A DNA stretch of 13,896 nucleotides from Bacilli bacterium (GTDB lineage: Bacteria > Bacillota_I > Bacilli_A > RFN20 > UBA1709): the NCBI GenBank assembly GCA_028694305.1, contig JAQUTO010000013.1, positions 1 through 13,896 of the forward strand, in the 5' to 3' direction. Below are positions 13,220 through 13,896 of the stretch, piece after piece. How positions within the stretch are numbered: the first letter of the stretch is position 1; each line of letters begins with the position of its first letter. The translations under genes and the position numbers were made by a program. The notes beneath the pieces were generated by a model. It saw nothing but the letters and a program-made list of their open reading frames with translations, did not search any database and had not been told where the DNA came from.

Positions 13220-13896
13220 TTGAAATTAATTGAAGTATTACGGGGACATCCAGGAGAAGAAACAAAAAAGACCGTTCGAATTAGAATGGCCATTGTTGTC
13301 GTGCTAGCTTTGGTTGGCATTTTTTTCCTTTGGCGTGGTGTGTCAGGTTGGTTAAATAAAGTTCCAGGGTGGGTCAATGTTGAACAAGACCGGATTGAGT
13401 TAGAGAATGGTGAGAAGATTTATGCCTATTATGGCGATATTCAAGTTAATATGTATTATAAGGATCGTTCTAGCCAAAGTGCTAATAGTAGTGCGATTAA
13501 AACCATTGTCGACGATACCTTGATGTCAACTCATAAATTGACTGATACCACAACATCATATACGGGGATTAATAATCTAAAATATATTAATGAACATCCG
13601 GGTGAAGAGATTGTTCTTAATGAATATCTCTACAATGCCTTAAAAGAAAGTTATCAATATAGTGTTGATACTAGTGGTCTCTATAATGTTTTTGCAGGTG
13701 AGACTTATGATACTTGGTGGCAATTTATGTATGGTAATGCCATTAGTTATGATGAAGTCTTAGCCAAGGTAGAAGAGATTAATGTTTGTGCTAATAAACA
13801 ATTACAAGCAACTGATGCTTTAGTCTTTAATGATGCTAAAAAGAGCATCATCTTTAATAATCTTGATGGCTGTGAGGATAAGATTAGTCTAAATCT
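13220..13896 (+). CDS. Membrane-anchored ApbE-like FMN transferase (3' end cut by window)
   Basis: The first 225 codons of a longer gene. ApbE enzymes act outside the membrane and attach FMN from FAD to Thr residues of target flavoproteins, using Mg2+. Here a short cytoplasmic N-terminus is followed by one membrane helix at about residues 22-39 (RMAIVVVLALVGIFFLWRG), then an external domain. ApbE-type features are LTDTTTSYTGINNLKYINEH (107-126) and YSVDTSGLYNVFAG (147-160), which match the family's IN-x-H...G and S-x-x-T-x-G-x-(F/Y) segments. The catalytic C-terminal part is outside the window. A TTG start at 13220 is preferred because GAGG lies 8 bases before it; an in-frame ATG at 13193 has no ribosome site and would add nine residues, and the next ATG (13286) falls at the membrane helix. 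Family is fairly sure, the exact start is not. Confidence 0.75.
   Translation, partial: MKLIEVLRGHPGEETKKTVRIRMAIVVVLALVGIFFLWRGVSGWLNKVPGWVNVEQDRIELENGEKIYAYYGDIQVNMYYKDRSSQSANSSAIKTIVDDTLMSTHKLTDTTTSYTGINNLKYINEHPGEEIVLNEYLYNALKESYQYSVDTSGLYNVFAGETYDTWWQFMYGNAISYDEVLAKVEEINVCANKQLQATDALVFNDAKKSIIFNNLDGCEDKISLN

Noticed and set aside
13162..13377. Minus-strand reading frame opposite the ApbE-like gene
   Set aside because: It overlaps the start and membrane helix of a recognisable gene and shows no motif or ribosome site.

Overview
The window looks like chromosomal DNA from a low-GC, Gram-positive-type anaerobe. Five proteins carry lipoprotein signal peptides ending in a lipobox cysteine, which suggests a single membrane without a periplasm. 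Shine-Dalgarno sites are strong, and pyruvate is oxidised by a ferredoxin-dependent enzyme. TGA serves as a stop at 4273-4275 and 6878-6880 and Trp is TGG, so this is not a recoded Mycoplasma. A gut-type Bacillota or early Mollicutes relative (Erysipelotrichia/RF39-like) is my inference; no taxonomic marker is present.

Region 1 (1-5305, + strand) is an ABC importer operon: a MalF-type permease cut by the window start, a MalG-type permease, a solute-binding lipoprotein, a surface lipoprotein with an intact staphylococcal-nuclease domain plus OB-fold-like repeats, and a second lipoprotein with OB-fold-like repeats. A hairpin terminator follows. The layout suggests that surface nucleic-acid cleavage or binding is tied to uptake. 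A separate BspA-like/InlB-repeat lipoprotein follows (5356-6024).

Region 2 (6025-6493) holds a minus-strand HPr-family gene that has lost the phosphorylated His15 (Ser instead) but keeps Ser46, so it resembles the regulator Crh rather than a sugar phosphocarrier. A near-consensus catabolite-response element lies upstream of its promoter.

Region 3 (6436-11318, + strand) is a tight operon: a stand-alone Rex-like DNA-binding domain, galU, and nifJ (pyruvate:ferredoxin oxidoreductase). A 10-bp perfect inverted repeat overlaps its putative promoter and a strong terminator ends it.

Region 4 (11350-13163) looks like a small acquired island rich in ATA codons. An unusual HTH-RelB/DinJ fusion protein faces a divergent two-gene unit: a 211-aa protein whose C-terminus looks like a BECR/DUF4258-type nuclease, overlapping a small acidic protein. 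The intergenic region carries overlapping divergent promoters and two perfect palindromes. I read this as a candidate toxin-antitoxin or toxin-immunity module with a fused regulator-antitoxin, and it is the most novel part of the window.

Region 5 (13220 to the end) is the start of a membrane-anchored ApbE-type FMN transferase, cut by the window end. No rRNA, tRNA, CRISPR array or insertion sequence was seen, and no gene-free stretch exceeds 300 bases.
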